Assembly (NCBI GenBank): GCA_963740525.1 | Contig: CAVUEG010000006.1 | Location: 806,001-870,000 of the forward strand | Direction: 5' to 3' | Source: CAVUEG01 sp963740525 | GTDB lineage: Bacteria; Actinomycetota; Actinomycetes; Propionibacteriales; Nocardioidaceae | DNA: 64,000 nucleotides | Shown here: piece by piece, positions 27,571 through 35,411 of the stretch | How the letters are laid out: each line of letters opens with the position of its first letter | How positions within the stretch are numbered: the stretch's first letter is position 1 | Translations under genes and position numbers: made by a program | Notes under the pieces: generated by a model | Told to the model about the DNA's origin: nothing | Seen by the model: the letters and a program-made list of their open reading frames with translations, nothing else | Databases searched by the model: none

Positions 27571-28248
27571 GTGGACAACGACGTGCTGCGTCAAGCGCCG
27601 CTCTTCAGCGCTCTTGATGACGAGGCGGCCACCGCGCTGCGCGCCTCCATGAGCGAGACGCGCCTGCGTCGCGGGGAGGTCCTCTTCCACGAGGGCGACT
27701 CCGGCGACCGGCTCTACGTCATCAGCGAGGGCAAGGTGAAGCTCGGCCGCACCTCAGCCGACGGCCGGGAGAACCTGCTGGCCATCCAGGGCCCCGGGCA
27801 GATGTTCGGCGAGCTGTCGCTCTTCGACCCGGGCCCGCGATCTGCCACCGTCACCGCGGTGACCGACGCCGCGTTCCTCTCGCTCTCGCACGAGGACCTG
27901 CTTCGCTGGCTGGACGGGCGACCAAGCGTCGCCCGCGGCCTCCTGAACCAGCTCGCCGGCCGGCTGCGCAAGGCCAACGACGTCGTCGCCGACCTCGTCT
28001 TCTCCGATGTGCCCGGCCGCGTCGCGAAGGCCCTGCTCGACCTCGCCGACCGCTTCGGCCGCACCGCCGACGACGGCGTACACGTCCACCACGACCTCAC
28101 CCAGGAGGAGCTCGCCCAGCTCGTCGGCGCCTCCCGCGAGACCGTGAACAAGGCCCTTGCCGACTTCGCCTCCCGAGGCTGGCTCCGCCTCGAGCCTCGC
28201 TCCGTGGTCCTGATGGACGTCGAAAGGCTGCAGCGCCGGTCGCGTTGA
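27571..28248 (+). CDS. crp: Crp/Fnr-family transcription regulator
   Basis: This 225-residue protein has a cyclic-nucleotide-binding domain with FGELSLFDPGPRSATV, whose Arg contacts the cAMP phosphate in the family, a dimer helix, and a C-terminal HTH (TQEELAQLVGASRETVNKAL). It corresponds to M. tuberculosis Rv3676 or GlxR, a global cAMP-responsive regulator. GAGGAGG lies 6-7 nt before the GTG start. The upstream region has GGATAAT at 27505-27511 and a single TGTGACA half-site at 27521, too little to claim autoregulation. Confidence 0.94.
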   Translation: MDNDVLRQAPLFSALDDEAATALRASMSETRLRRGEVLFHEGDSGDRLYVISEGKVKLGRTSADGRENLLAIQGPGQMFGELSLFDPGPRSATVTAVTDAAFLSLSHEDLLRWLDGRPSVARGLLNQLAGRLRKANDVVADLVFSDVPGRVAKALLDLADRFGRTADDGVHVHHDLTQEELAQLVGASRETVNKALADFASRGWLRLEPRSVVLMDVERLQRRSR

Positions 28249-28307
28249 GCGCGTGAGGGTCGGTCCTGGTTGGTTCTCCTCCCGGTTCGCCCCGCCCGCC
28301 CGTCCGT

Positions 28308-28478
28308 CCGCGCAATTGACCGGATAGAGCAGCCTTTTCAGCCTGAGAGACGTCACAACCGGTCAATTGTCCGGATGGAGCACCGTCTCCACCCCCCTCT
28401 CGACGTCACAACCGGTCAATTGTCCGGATACGACTCGTGTCGGCGCCCGAACAACGTCACAACCGGTCAATTGTCCGG
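28308..28478. repeat. Array 1: four CAATTG-centred palindromic repeats, 51-53 bp period
   Basis: The CAATTG cores start at 28313, 28364, 28417 and 28468 (spacings 51, 53, 51). The full unit is about 31 bp, CGTCACAACCGGT then CAATTG then NCCGGATACGAC, an imperfect palindrome; about 20 bp of unrelated sequence separates units. The first copy lacks the left arm and the last copy the right arm. The array fills most of the 235-bp gap between crp and the AbiEi/DUF559 gene and ends 5 nt before the latter's stop codon. Confidence 0.9.
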
Positions 28479-28483
28479 CAGCG

Positions 28484-29359
28484 TCACCGACCAGGGAAGT
28501 ACGGGCGCCAGTCCGCGCTCAGCCTCGGTACGTCGCCCCAGCCGCGGATCCTCAGCTGACGCCGGATCCGGTCGAGCGTCTCGGCGGGGCGTTGAAAGAT
28601 CCCCTCCGCACGCACGACCAGGATCCGCCAACCGTCGTCGTCGAACTCCTCGCGCCGGTCCAGGTCCATGCCCCACTGGTAGGACGACGCCGCGTGCTGG
28701 CGGCCGTCGTACTCCACGATCAGCTTGATCCGGGGGTAGCTCAGGTCGAGTCGACGGCGCACCCGCCCCGCGTCATCGCACAGAGCGTGGTTGACAACCG
28801 GTTCGGGCAGTCCGGCAAGCACGATCAGCATCCGCAGACGCGACTCCATCGGCGAGTCGACGCCCACGCGGACATACTCGGCAGCCCGCCTCGCATGGAA
28901 CGCGTGGTGACGCCGGCTGAGCCGACACTCCTCGACCAGGTCCTCGGGGTTGATCCCGAGCACCCTCACCATCGCGTCGCCCAGGACGACCAGGTTGACC
29001 AGGTCCAGGACACCGGCCATCTCCAGGAAGATCTGGAACGGGTGGGACACCGGCATCCCGTGGCGGAGCACCAGGGATGGTCCGTGAGTGGTGACGTGAC
29101 AGCGGATGCCGAGCCTTTGCCGCCGGTCCGCGGCCGCCAGGACGGTGATGTGCTCCCTCGGGTCGGTGGGCACCGGAAGCCCGAACAACCGGGCCGCGCT
29201 GTGATGACTGACGTACGCCGTCTCCGGATGAAGAGCTATCGCGGCCCGGGTGCGGGTCATCTCGTCGACGGCGTCGCGGCGTACGTAGACCATCCGGAAC
29301 AGACGCCGAAAGCGTGACGAACGCAGGATCTTCGGATCAAGGCCCGCCCGCGACCGCAT
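28484..29359 (-). CDS. AbiEi-type antitoxin domain plus DUF559 nuclease-fold protein
   Basis: The 291-residue protein has an N-terminal winged-helix AbiEi/type IV antitoxin-like part (SSRFRRLFRMVYVRRDAV, then AYVSHHSAARLFGLP) and a C-terminal DUF559/Vsr-like nuclease fold (DSPMESRLRMLIVLAGLPEP, LDLSYPRIKLIVEYDG, RREEFDDDGWRILVV). The Glu, Asp and Glu in those motifs would be the metal-binding residues. No AbiEii toxin gene is adjacent. The reading begins at ATG 29359, but an upstream +1 frame (29399-29337) encodes what looks like the missing family N-terminus, so the gene may carry a one-base insertion. It is bracketed by two 51-bp-period repeat arrays and sits between otherwise conserved genes. 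Confidence 0.75.
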   Translation of the reverse strand: MRSRAGLDPKILRSSRFRRLFRMVYVRRDAVDEMTRTRAAIALHPETAYVSHHSAARLFGLPVPTDPREHITVLAAADRRQRLGIRCHVTTHGPSLVLRHGMPVSHPFQIFLEMAGVLDLVNLVVLGDAMVRVLGINPEDLVEECRLSRRHHAFHARRAAEYVRVGVDSPMESRLRMLIVLAGLPEPVVNHALCDDAGRVRRRLDLSYPRIKLIVEYDGRQHAASSYQWGMDLDRREEFDDDGWRILVVRAEGIFQRPAETLDRIRRQLRIRGWGDVPRLSADWRPYFPGR

Positions 29360-29399
29360 CGTCGCGCGTGAACGGGCGGGTGAGGTCGAGCTCTCTCAT
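29337..29399 (-). other. Out-of-frame N-terminal remnant of the AbiEi/DUF559 gene
   Basis: From ATG 29399 the frame reads MRELDLTRPFTRDDAVAGGP then stops at TGA 29339-29337. Dropping one G from the GGGCGGGCC run would join it to GLDPKILRSSRF of the main frame, giving a start that resembles the family N-terminus as I remember it. This is a candidate frameshift mutation or sequencing error. Confidence 0.55.
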
Positions 29400-29461
29400 G
29401 CAGCCCAGAATCGGTCAGTCCGTCCGAGCCTCGCTGGCGTGATCCCGGACCTGTGGCCGGT

Positions 29462-29630
29462 CCGGGCAATTGACCGGCTGTGACCGGGATCTGGCTCGCA
29501 GGCACGTCGTATCCGGTCAATTGCACGGCTACGACGGACCACCGACGCGGAACCACGTCACAACCGGTCAATTGCGCGGTTATGACGGGCCATCAGAGCG
29601 AAACGATGTCGTAACCGGTCAATTGCGCGG
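29462..29630. repeat. Array 2: four CAATTG-centred palindromic repeats, exact 51-bp period
   Basis: Cores start at 29467, 29518, 29569 and 29620, each 51 bp apart. Arms pair as GTCACAACCG...CGGTTATGAC in the third copy and GTCGTATCCG...CGGCTACGAC in the second, so several arm changes keep the pairing. The first copy lacks a left arm and the last lacks a right arm, exactly as in array 1. The last copy supplies the stop codon of the MBL gene. Together with 29400-29461, where I see nothing, it fills the gap between the AbiEi/DUF559 and MBL genes. Confidence 0.9.
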
Positions 29631-30488
29631 ACGGTGCAGGTACGCCAGCTGGGCCTGGACGGACAGCTCGGCGGCACCCCACAGCACGGGGTCGACGTCG
29701 GTGTAGACGCGCTCGACGACGGCGCGCGCCAGGCCGGGTGCTGCGACTGTGCCAGTTCGATCGGTTCCCGCACCCGGGCCACCCGGAACCAAGCCTCCAC
29801 CCGGCCCGTCCCCCCACCCCTCGGCCCGCAGCTCGGCCACGGCCACGCGCACCTGGTCGAGGCGTTCGCGGCGGTGTGCGAGGTAGTAGTCGAGGGCGGC
29901 GAGGGCGTCGGTGATCACCGGGCCGTGGCCGGGCCACACGGACACCGCCTCCTGGTGCTCGGCCAGCCGGTGCAATCGGTCCAGCGAGTCGAGGTAGGCG
30001 CCGAGCTCACCGTCGGGATGGGCCACGACCGTGGTGCCTCGACCCAGCACCGTGTCGCCGGTGAGCACCGCACGCTCGGCCGGTAGCACGAAGGACAGCG
30101 AGTCGGCGGTGTGGCCGGGGGTGGCGACGACGTGCACCTCGAGGCCGTCCACCTCCACCACGTCACCGTCGCCGAGGCCCTCGCCGCCCAGCCGGTACGC
30201 CGGGTCGAGAGCCCGCACGCCGCAGCCCATCCGCTCCGCGAACTCACGTGCCGCCTCGGAGTGGTCGAGGTGGTGGTGCGTCAGCAGCACCACGGCCACG
30301 TCGCCGCCCACCTCGGCCACCGCGTCGAGATGTCCGGGGTCGGGCGGTCCGGGGTCGATCACCACGGACCGGCGAGCACCGGGCTCGCGCAGCACCCAGG
30401 TGTTGGTGCCGTCGAGGGTCATCAAGTTCGCGTTGGGTGCGAGCACGCAGGTCGCCCGCTCTCCGAATTCCCCTCCGGCCCAGCTCAC
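29619..30488 (-). CDS. MBL-fold metallo-hydrolase
   Basis: This 289-residue metallo-beta-lactamase-fold hydrolase has LLTHHHLDHSEAAREF (HxHxDH metal motif), TPGHTADSLSF (third His), LTGDTVLGRGTT (bridging Asp) and WPGHGPVI (last His). A C-terminal helical domain resembles the LACTB2 group of thioesterases/nucleases. The GTG start overlaps the NUDIX stop. The stop codon TGA lies inside the last repeat of array 2, and the final residues His-Arg-Pro-Arg-Asn are partly encoded by the repeat, so the C-terminus may have been changed by repeat insertion. Confidence 0.92.
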   Translation of the reverse strand: MSWAGGEFGERATCVLAPNANLMTLDGTNTWVLREPGARRSVVIDPGPPDPGHLDAVAEVGGDVAVVLLTHHHLDHSEAAREFAERMGCGVRALDPAYRLGGEGLGDGDVVEVDGLEVHVVATPGHTADSLSFVLPAERAVLTGDTVLGRGTTVVAHPDGELGAYLDSLDRLHRLAEHQEAVSVWPGHGPVITDALAALDYYLAHRRERLDQVRVAVAELRAEGWGDGPGGGLVPGGPGAGTDRTGTVAAPGLARAVVERVYTDVDPVLWGAAELSVQAQLAYLHRPRN

Positions 30489-31363
30489 CCGTACAGCCTC
30501 GTCGCCATCTCCCGCCCGAGATCGACCAGGCGCGGCGGGATCGTCAGCCGCCCCTCCTCGCCGTCGAACGTCACAGTGGGCTCGACCATCGGCTCGTCAC
30601 GTTCCGCTGCCAGCGCGACGGCCGCGGCCGGGCTGGTCACGTCGAACAGCTCCAAGCAGGTGCAGTACGTCGGCGGAAGCATCAGCATGTCGTGCGCGTC
30701 GACCGCCCGGATCGCGGCCTCGAGCGGCATCCAGGTCACCTGGTCGGACTCGGTGGAGACGTCGCGCGTCACCTGGCCCGCAGGCAGCTCGGCGACGAAG
30801 AACCAGGTGCGGTAGCGCCTCGGCTCGAAGACCGGGGTCAGCCAAGCACCCCAGACCCCGAGCAGGTCCGAGCGCAGCACCAGGCCGCGGCGGCTCAAGA
30901 AGTCGGTGAACGAGAGGTCCCGGCCTTCCAGCGCAAGCCGGTCGGCCTCCCAGTCCTCCCCCGTGGTGTCGGAGACGACGTCGTCCGCGGTCGCTCCGGC
31001 GAAGAGCACCCCCGACTCCTCGAAGGTCTCCCGGACCGCCGCGCACACCAGGGCCCGCGCGGTCGCCTCGTCGGTGCCCAGCCGCGTGGCCCACTCGGCC
31101 GGCGCCGGACCCGCCCAGGCCACCTCGGCATCGAAGTCGCGCTTGTCGACCCCGCCACCCGGGAAGACGCACATCCCCGCGGCGAACTCCATCCCGATGT
31201 GGCGCCGCAGCAGGTAGACCTCGAGCGAACCCGGCGCGCCGTCCCCCGCCCGCAGCAGGACCACGGTCGAGGCGTTGCGTGGCTCGGCAGGCTCCCGGGT
31301 GCCGTCGGCGAACTCGTGCGCGACCGCCACCAGGTGCGGGGGCAGCGCCACGGTCGGGTCCAT
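30485..31363 (-). CDS. NUDIX hydrolase, NUDT19-like
   Basis: The 292-residue protein has a long Nudix domain: ASTVVLLRAGDG start, VFPGGGVDKRDFD, then a family-specific insertion before AVRETFEESGVLF (Nudix helix with two catalytic Glu). Insertions of this kind occur in NUDT19/acyl-CoA diphosphatase relatives. Substrate is not known. It is the third gene of the overlapping operon DUF4177-RidA-NUDIX-MBL, whose order is conserved next to crp in M. tuberculosis and relatives. Confidence 0.88.
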   Translation of the reverse strand: MDPTVALPPHLVAVAHEFADGTREPAEPRNASTVVLLRAGDGAPGSLEVYLLRRHIGMEFAAGMCVFPGGGVDKRDFDAEVAWAGPAPAEWATRLGTDEATARALVCAAVRETFEESGVLFAGATADDVVSDTTGEDWEADRLALEGRDLSFTDFLSRRGLVLRSDLLGVWGAWLTPVFEPRRYRTWFFVAELPAGQVTRDVSTESDQVTWMPLEAAIRAVDAHDMLMLPPTYCTCLELFDVTSPAAAVALAAERDEPMVEPTVTFDGEEGRLTIPPRLVDLGREMATRLYG

Positions 31364-31818
31364 CAGATCTCGACGGTCAGCTCGACCTCGACCGGCGCAT
31401 CGAGCGGCAGGGCGGCCACACCGACCGCGGACCGGGCGTGGCGGCCGATCTCCCCGAACGCTTCGCCGAAGAGCTCCGAGGCGCCGTTGGCGACCTTCGG
31501 CTGACCGGTGTAGTCGGGGGTCGAGGCGACGAAGGCGACGACCTTGACGATCCGCTTGATCGCCGAGAGCTCACCGATCTCCGCCCGCACGGCGGCGATC
31601 GCGTTCAGGGCGCACTGGCGGGCACACTCGATCGCCTCCTCCTCGGTCACCTCGGCGCCGACCTTGCCGGTGAGCATCAGCTGGCCCTCGCGCATCGGCA
31701 GCTGACCGGAGGTGAACACGTGGTTCCCACTCCGCACCGCCGGGACGTACGACGCGACCGGCGCGGCCACCTCGGGCACCGCCATGCCCATCTCGGCCAG
31801 CCGCTCCTCCGGCGTCAC
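31363..31818 (-). CDS. RidA/YjgF-family enamine-imine deaminase
   Basis: This 151-residue RidA-like protein has SGNHVFTSGQLPMREG near residue 30 and a central Cys in ECARQCALNAIAAV. The usual Arg of the RidA active site is not obvious (VGVAALPLDAPVEVELTVEI at the C-terminus), so it may belong to a Rid subfamily without deaminase activity. GTG start overlaps the DUF4177 stop by four bases and its stop overlaps the NUDIX ATG by one base. Confidence 0.88.
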   Translation of the reverse strand: MTPEERLAEMGMAVPEVAAPVASYVPAVRSGNHVFTSGQLPMREGQLMLTGKVGAEVTEEEAIECARQCALNAIAAVRAEIGELSAIKRIVKVVAFVASTPDYTGQPKVANGASELFGEAFGEIGRHARSAVGVAALPLDAPVEVELTVEI

Positions 31819-31970
31819 TGGACGGGCCGCTTGAAGTAGGCCACCAGGTTCTCCGGGTTCATGCCCGGCACGACCTGGACCAGCTCCCAGCCGTCGGAGC
31901 CGAAGTTGTCCAGGATCTGCTTGGTCGAGTGCACCAGCAAGGGTGCGGTCAGGTATTCCCACTTGGTCAT
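31815..31970 (-). CDS. DUF4177 small protein
   Basis: This 51-residue protein starts MTKWEYLTAPLLVHSTKQIL and contains SDGWELVQVVPG, the DUF4177 pattern. Function unknown. It matches Rv3678A in position: first gene of the RidA-NUDIX-MBL operon and overlapping RidA by four bases. It is too short for most automatic callers, but its codon use and overlap make it convincing. Confidence 0.85.
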   Translation of the reverse strand: MTKWEYLTAPLLVHSTKQILDNFGSDGWELVQVVPGMNPENLVAYFKRPVQ

Positions 31971-31995
31971 GCTGGCGATGCTAGTGCCTCACCGC

Positions 31996-32001
31996 TAGCG
32001 T
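31996..32001 (+). promoter_or_regulatory. Putative -10 hexamer, leaderless alpha/beta hydrolase
   Basis: TAGCGT ends 7 nt before GTG 32009. The position fits a transcription start at the start codon. Confidence 0.4.
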
Positions 32002-32008
32002 CACGCCG

Positions 32009-32776
32009 GTGGAACCAGACGACGTGATGGAGCGCCCGGCGCCGCTGCCCGATGCCGTCCTCCGGTACGCCGACCACGCGGACGGCGTGATCGACCTGTT
32101 CCTGCCGCCGAAGCCCGCCGACCCGTCGACGTCCACGCCTCCGCTCCTGCTGCTCGTCCACGGCGGCTTCTGGCGCCAGGCCTTCGACCGCACCCACTCG
32201 CGTCCGATGGCCGTGGCGCTGGCGGCCCGGGGCTACGTCGTCGCGGTGCCGGAGTACCGCCGGGTCGGCGGGGAGGGCGGCTGGCCCACGACGGCGTACG
32301 ACGTCCGCGCGGCCATCGACGCCCTCCCCCGGCTGCTCGGCTCACTGGGCCTGCGGACCGCCACCGCGACCGCGGTCGGGCATTCCGCCGGCGGCCACCT
32401 GGTCCTCTGGCTGGCGAACGAGAGCACGGCGCTCAGGCTCGACCGGGTGGTCGGCCTGGCCCCCGTGGCGGATCTACGTGCCGCTGCGGTCGCGCGGCTG
32501 GGCAACGGCGCCCCCCAGGCACTCCTCGGCGGCAGCCCCGACGAGGTCCCCGACGCGTACGACGAGGCGGACCCGGCCGAGCGTTTCAGCCAGCGGCCCG
32601 CGGCCCGAGTCGTGATCGTCCACGGCACCGAGGACGACGTGGTCCCCCTGGCCAACAGCAGATGCCTGGCCGGCGCCTACGACTTCGTGGACCTCAGGCC
32701 GGTGGAGGCGGACCACTTCGCTGTCATCGACCCGCTCTCGGCGGCCTGGCCAGCGGTCCTCGACGCGTTGGGCTGA
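32009..32776 (+). CDS. Alpha/beta hydrolase, esterase/arylformamidase-like
   Basis: The 255-residue protein has the oxyanion motif VHGGFWRQ and the nucleophile elbow GHSAGGHLV with an intact Ser. Asp and His of the triad are predicted in HGTEDDVVPL and EADHFAVID. It resembles kynurenine formamidase-like and BD-FAE esterases, but nothing in the neighbourhood points to tryptophan breakdown. GTG 32009 is favoured by the TAGCGT hexamer just upstream. ATG 32027 is an alternative. Confidence 0.88.
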   Translation: MEPDDVMERPAPLPDAVLRYADHADGVIDLFLPPKPADPSTSTPPLLLLVHGGFWRQAFDRTHSRPMAVALAARGYVVAVPEYRRVGGEGGWPTTAYDVRAAIDALPRLLGSLGLRTATATAVGHSAGGHLVLWLANESTALRLDRVVGLAPVADLRAAAVARLGNGAPQALLGGSPDEVPDAYDEADPAERFSQRPAARVVIVHGTEDDVVPLANSRCLAGAYDFVDLRPVEADHFAVIDPLSAAWPAVLDALG

Positions 32777-32804
32777 CCCGGCGGCGCAGGCCCTCCTCGC
32801 ACGC

Positions 32805-33434
32805 TCAGTGGACCGGTGGCTCGGTCTTCTCGCGGACCTCGTCCTCGGTCACTCCCGGAGCCAGCTCGACCAGCTTCAGACCCTCAGGGGTCACGTCGAG
32901 CACGCACAGGTCGGTGATGATGCGCTGCACCACGCCGCGACCGGTGTAGGGAAGCGAGCACTCGTCGACGATCTTGTAGGAGCCGTCCTTCGCCGTGTGC
33001 TCCATCAGCACGATCACCCGCTTGGCCCCGTGGACCAGGTCCATCGCCCCGCCCATGCCCTTGACCATCTTGCCGGGGATCATCCAGTTGGCGATGTCGC
33101 CCGTGGCCGAGACCTGCATGGCCCCGAGGATCGCGGCGTCGATCTTGCCGCCGCGGATCATCCCGAAGGAGGTCGCGGAGTCGAAGAACGACGCCCCGCG
33201 TCGCAGGGTCACGGTCTCCTTGCCGGCGTTGATCAGGTCCGGGTCCTCGTCACCGTCGTACGGGTAGGCACCCACCCCGAGGATTCCGTTCTCGGACTGG
33301 AGTACCAGCTCGACGTCGTCGTCGACATAGTTCGGCACCAGCGTCGGGAGGCCGATGCCGAGGTTGACGTAGGACCCGTCGGTCAGCTCGGAGGCCGCTC
33401 GTGCGGCCATCTCCTCGCGCGTCCATCCGGCCAT
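32805..33434 (-). CDS. scoB: 3-oxoacid CoA-transferase subunit B
   Basis: This 209-residue subunit has GSYVNLGIGLPTLVPNYV and LQSENGILGVG, whose Glu forms the covalent acyl-CoA thioester. With subunit A it moves CoA from succinyl-CoA to acetoacetate or a similar 3-oxoacid. The ATG shares one base with the stop of subunit A. It is the last gene of a two-gene unit. Confidence 0.94.
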   Translation of the reverse strand: MAGWTREEMAARAASELTDGSYVNLGIGLPTLVPNYVDDDVELVLQSENGILGVGAYPYDGDEDPDLINAGKETVTLRRGASFFDSATSFGMIRGGKIDAAILGAMQVSATGDIANWMIPGKMVKGMGGAMDLVHGAKRVIVLMEHTAKDGSYKIVDECSLPYTGRGVVQRIITDLCVLDVTPEGLKLVELAPGVTEDEVREKTEPPVH

Positions 33435-34240
33435 CAGGCGCCGCCTTCCTCGGTGGTCACTGCGTCGGTGTTCGGACCGTCCGGTCGGGGTCGCACCGTG
33501 CGCTTCTCGATCCTCTTGTCGGCTGCCTGCTCCGGGCTCAGCGCGACGACCCGCTGCACGAAGACGCCGGGGGTGTGGACGTTGTTCGGGTCGAGCTCGC
33601 CGGGCTCGACGAGATGCTCGACCTCGGCGATCGTGAGCCGCCCGCACATCGCCGCCAGCGGGTTGAAGTTGCGCGCGGAGTCGCGGTAGACGAGGTTGCC
33701 GTGCCGGTCACCCTTCCAGGCACGCACCAGGCCGAAGTCCGCGACGATCGCCTCCTCCAGCACGTACTCGCGCCCGTCGAAGTCGCGGGTCTCCTTCGGT
33801 GGCGAGGAGACTGTCACGTTGCCGTCGGCGTCGTACCGCCACGGCAGCCCGCCCTCAGCGACCTGGGTGCCGCCACCGGTGGCGGTGAAGAACGCGGGGA
33901 TGCCGGAGCCGCCGGCTCGCATCCGCTCGGCCAGGGTCCCCTGGGGCGTGAGCTCGACCTCGAGCTCTCCGGAGAGGAACTGGCGGGCGAACTCCTTGTT
34001 CTCTCCCACGTAGGAGGACACCATCCGGCGCAGTCGCTTGGCCATCAGCAGCCTGCCGAGACCCCACTCGTCGACGCCGCAGTTGTTCGACACCGCCTCG
34101 AGATCGTCGACACCGCTCGCCAGCAGTGCCTCGATCAGCACTGACGGGACCCCGCAGAGCCCGAAACCGCCCACCGCGAGCGTTGACCCGCTGGCGATGT
34201 CGGCCACCGCCTCCGCGGCCGATCCGACGACCTTGTCCAT
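33434..34240 (-). CDS. scoA: 3-oxoacid CoA-transferase subunit A
   Basis: This 268-residue alpha subunit has VGGFGLCGVPSVLI (CoA-binding loop), NNCGVDEWGLGRLL, SYVGENKEF and ATGGGTQVAEGG. Compared with typical 230-250 residue subunits it has a longer, charged C-terminal tail (about 20 residues rich in Arg, Pro and Glu). It is adjacent to subunit B. Ketone-body or branched fatty-acid breakdown is the likely use. Confidence 0.94.
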   Translation of the reverse strand: MDKVVGSAAEAVADIASGSTLAVGGFGLCGVPSVLIEALLASGVDDLEAVSNNCGVDEWGLGRLLMAKRLRRMVSSYVGENKEFARQFLSGELEVELTPQGTLAERMRAGGSGIPAFFTATGGGTQVAEGGLPWRYDADGNVTVSSPPKETRDFDGREYVLEEAIVADFGLVRAWKGDRHGNLVYRDSARNFNPLAAMCGRLTIAEVEHLVEPGELDPNNVHTPGVFVQRVVALSPEQAADKRIEKRTVRPRPDGPNTDAVTTEEGGA

Positions 34241-34382
34241 CTGCTGCTGCCTCCTCGATTTGCCGAACCCGAGTGATCCTAGTCAGCGGGCACCTGCGGT
34301 CGAACCACGTCGGCACCCACCATCCCTCGGCGGGCCGTGTTCGGGCCACACATGCGCGTCCGAAGCGCTACGCACCGGCCGC

Positions 34383-34388
34383 TACGCT
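34383..34388 (+). promoter_or_regulatory. Putative -10 hexamer, leaderless ArsA operon
   Basis: TACGCT ends 6 nt before the GTG of the first ArsA gene. Confidence 0.45.
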
Positions 34389-34394
34389 CGATCC

Positions 34395-35411
34395 GTGGCC
34401 TCCCCAGAGTCAGACCGGACAGCGGGCAGTGACTGGGACCGCGTGCGCCTGCACGTGGTGACCGGCAAGGGCGGCACCGGCAAGTCCACGGTCGCGGCCA
34501 GCCTGGCCCTCGCGCTCGCGGCGACCGGGAAGACCGTGCTGCTCTGCGAGGTCGAAGGCCGACAGGGCATCGCCCAGATGTTCGACGTGCCGCCGCTTCC
34601 CTACCAGGAGACCCGCGTCGCCACGGGCCTCGACAACGGGGGCGAGGTCTACGCCCTCGCCATCGACCCGGAGTCGGCCCTGCTGGAGTACCTCGCGATG
34701 TACTACCGGCTCGGACGCGCGGGCAAGGCCCTCGACCGCTTCGGCGTGATCGACTTCGCCACCACCATCGCCCCCGGCGTGCGCGACGTGCTCCTGACCG
34801 GGAAGGTCTACGAGGCGGCGAACCGCAACAAGCGCAGCAAGAACGCCCGCGAGTACGACGCCGTCGTGCTCGACGCACCGCCGACCGGCAGGATCGCCCA
34901 GTTCCTGAACGTGAACAGCGAGCTGGCAGGACTGGCGAAGGTGGGCCCTATCAAGACCCAGGCGGACACCGTGATGACCCTGCTCCGTTCGCGTCGTACG
35001 GCGGTGCACCTGGTGACCGTGCTCGAGGAGATGCCGGTGCAGGAGACCGCCGACGGGATCGACGAGCTCAAGAAGAACCGCCTTCCGGTCGGTGGCGTCG
35101 TGGTGAACATGACCCGCCCCCAGGCCCTCGACCACAGGGAGCTGGGTCTCGCCGTCGACGGTCGACTGCCGCGCTCGCAGGTGACCGACGAGCTGACCCG
35201 GGCCGGGATCGACCCCACGGATTCCCTGGTGGAGGCACTCCTCGACGAGGGACGCGACCACGCGGAGCGGCGGCACCTCGAGGATGCGCAGCGCAAGGTG
35301 CTGGCTGACCTGGACGAGCCGACCTATGAGCTGCCTCGGCTGGCGGGCGGGGTGGACCTCGGAGGGCTCTACGAGCTCGCTGCCTGTCTCCGAGAGGCAG
35401 GGATGGCATGA
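34395..35411 (+). CDS. ArsA/Get3-family ATPase, first of pair
   Basis: This 338-residue ATPase has the deviant Walker A GKGGTGKST with the signature Lys at the start, switch I region ALAIDPESALLEY, and switch II VVLDAPPTGR. It lacks the CxxC metal site of Get3 and the arsenite cysteines of ArsA. In M. tuberculosis the equivalent pair Rv3679/Rv3680 has been studied as Get3-like proteins; an arsenic role is not indicated. It overlaps the second ATPase gene by ATGA, and the two probably form a heteromer. GTG was chosen from the TACGCT hexamer 6 nt upstream. Confidence 0.92.
   Translation: MASPESDRTAGSDWDRVRLHVVTGKGGTGKSTVAASLALALAATGKTVLLCEVEGRQGIAQMFDVPPLPYQETRVATGLDNGGEVYALAIDPESALLEYLAMYYRLGRAGKALDRFGVIDFATTIAPGVRDVLLTGKVYEAANRNKRSKNAREYDAVVLDAPPTGRIAQFLNVNSELAGLAKVGPIKTQADTVMTLLRSRRTAVHLVTVLEEMPVQETADGIDELKKNRLPVGGVVVNMTRPQALDHRELGLAVDGRLPRSQVTDELTRAGIDPTDSLVEALLDEGRDHAERRHLEDAQRKVLADLDEPTYELPRLAGGVDLGGLYELAACLREAGMA

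Noticed and set aside
28308..28478. CRISPR array reading of the 51-bp-period repeats
   Set aside because: Gaps between units are only about 20 bp, units are imperfect palindromes with diverged arms, only four cores occur per array, and no cas gene is present in the window.
29470..29706. Plus-strand frame with a 17-residue Thr-Gly-Gln-Leu repeat over array 2
   Set aside because: The 51-bp period is divisible by three, so any open frame yields a peptide repeat. It overlaps the MBL gene and has no start signal; it reflects the DNA repeat.
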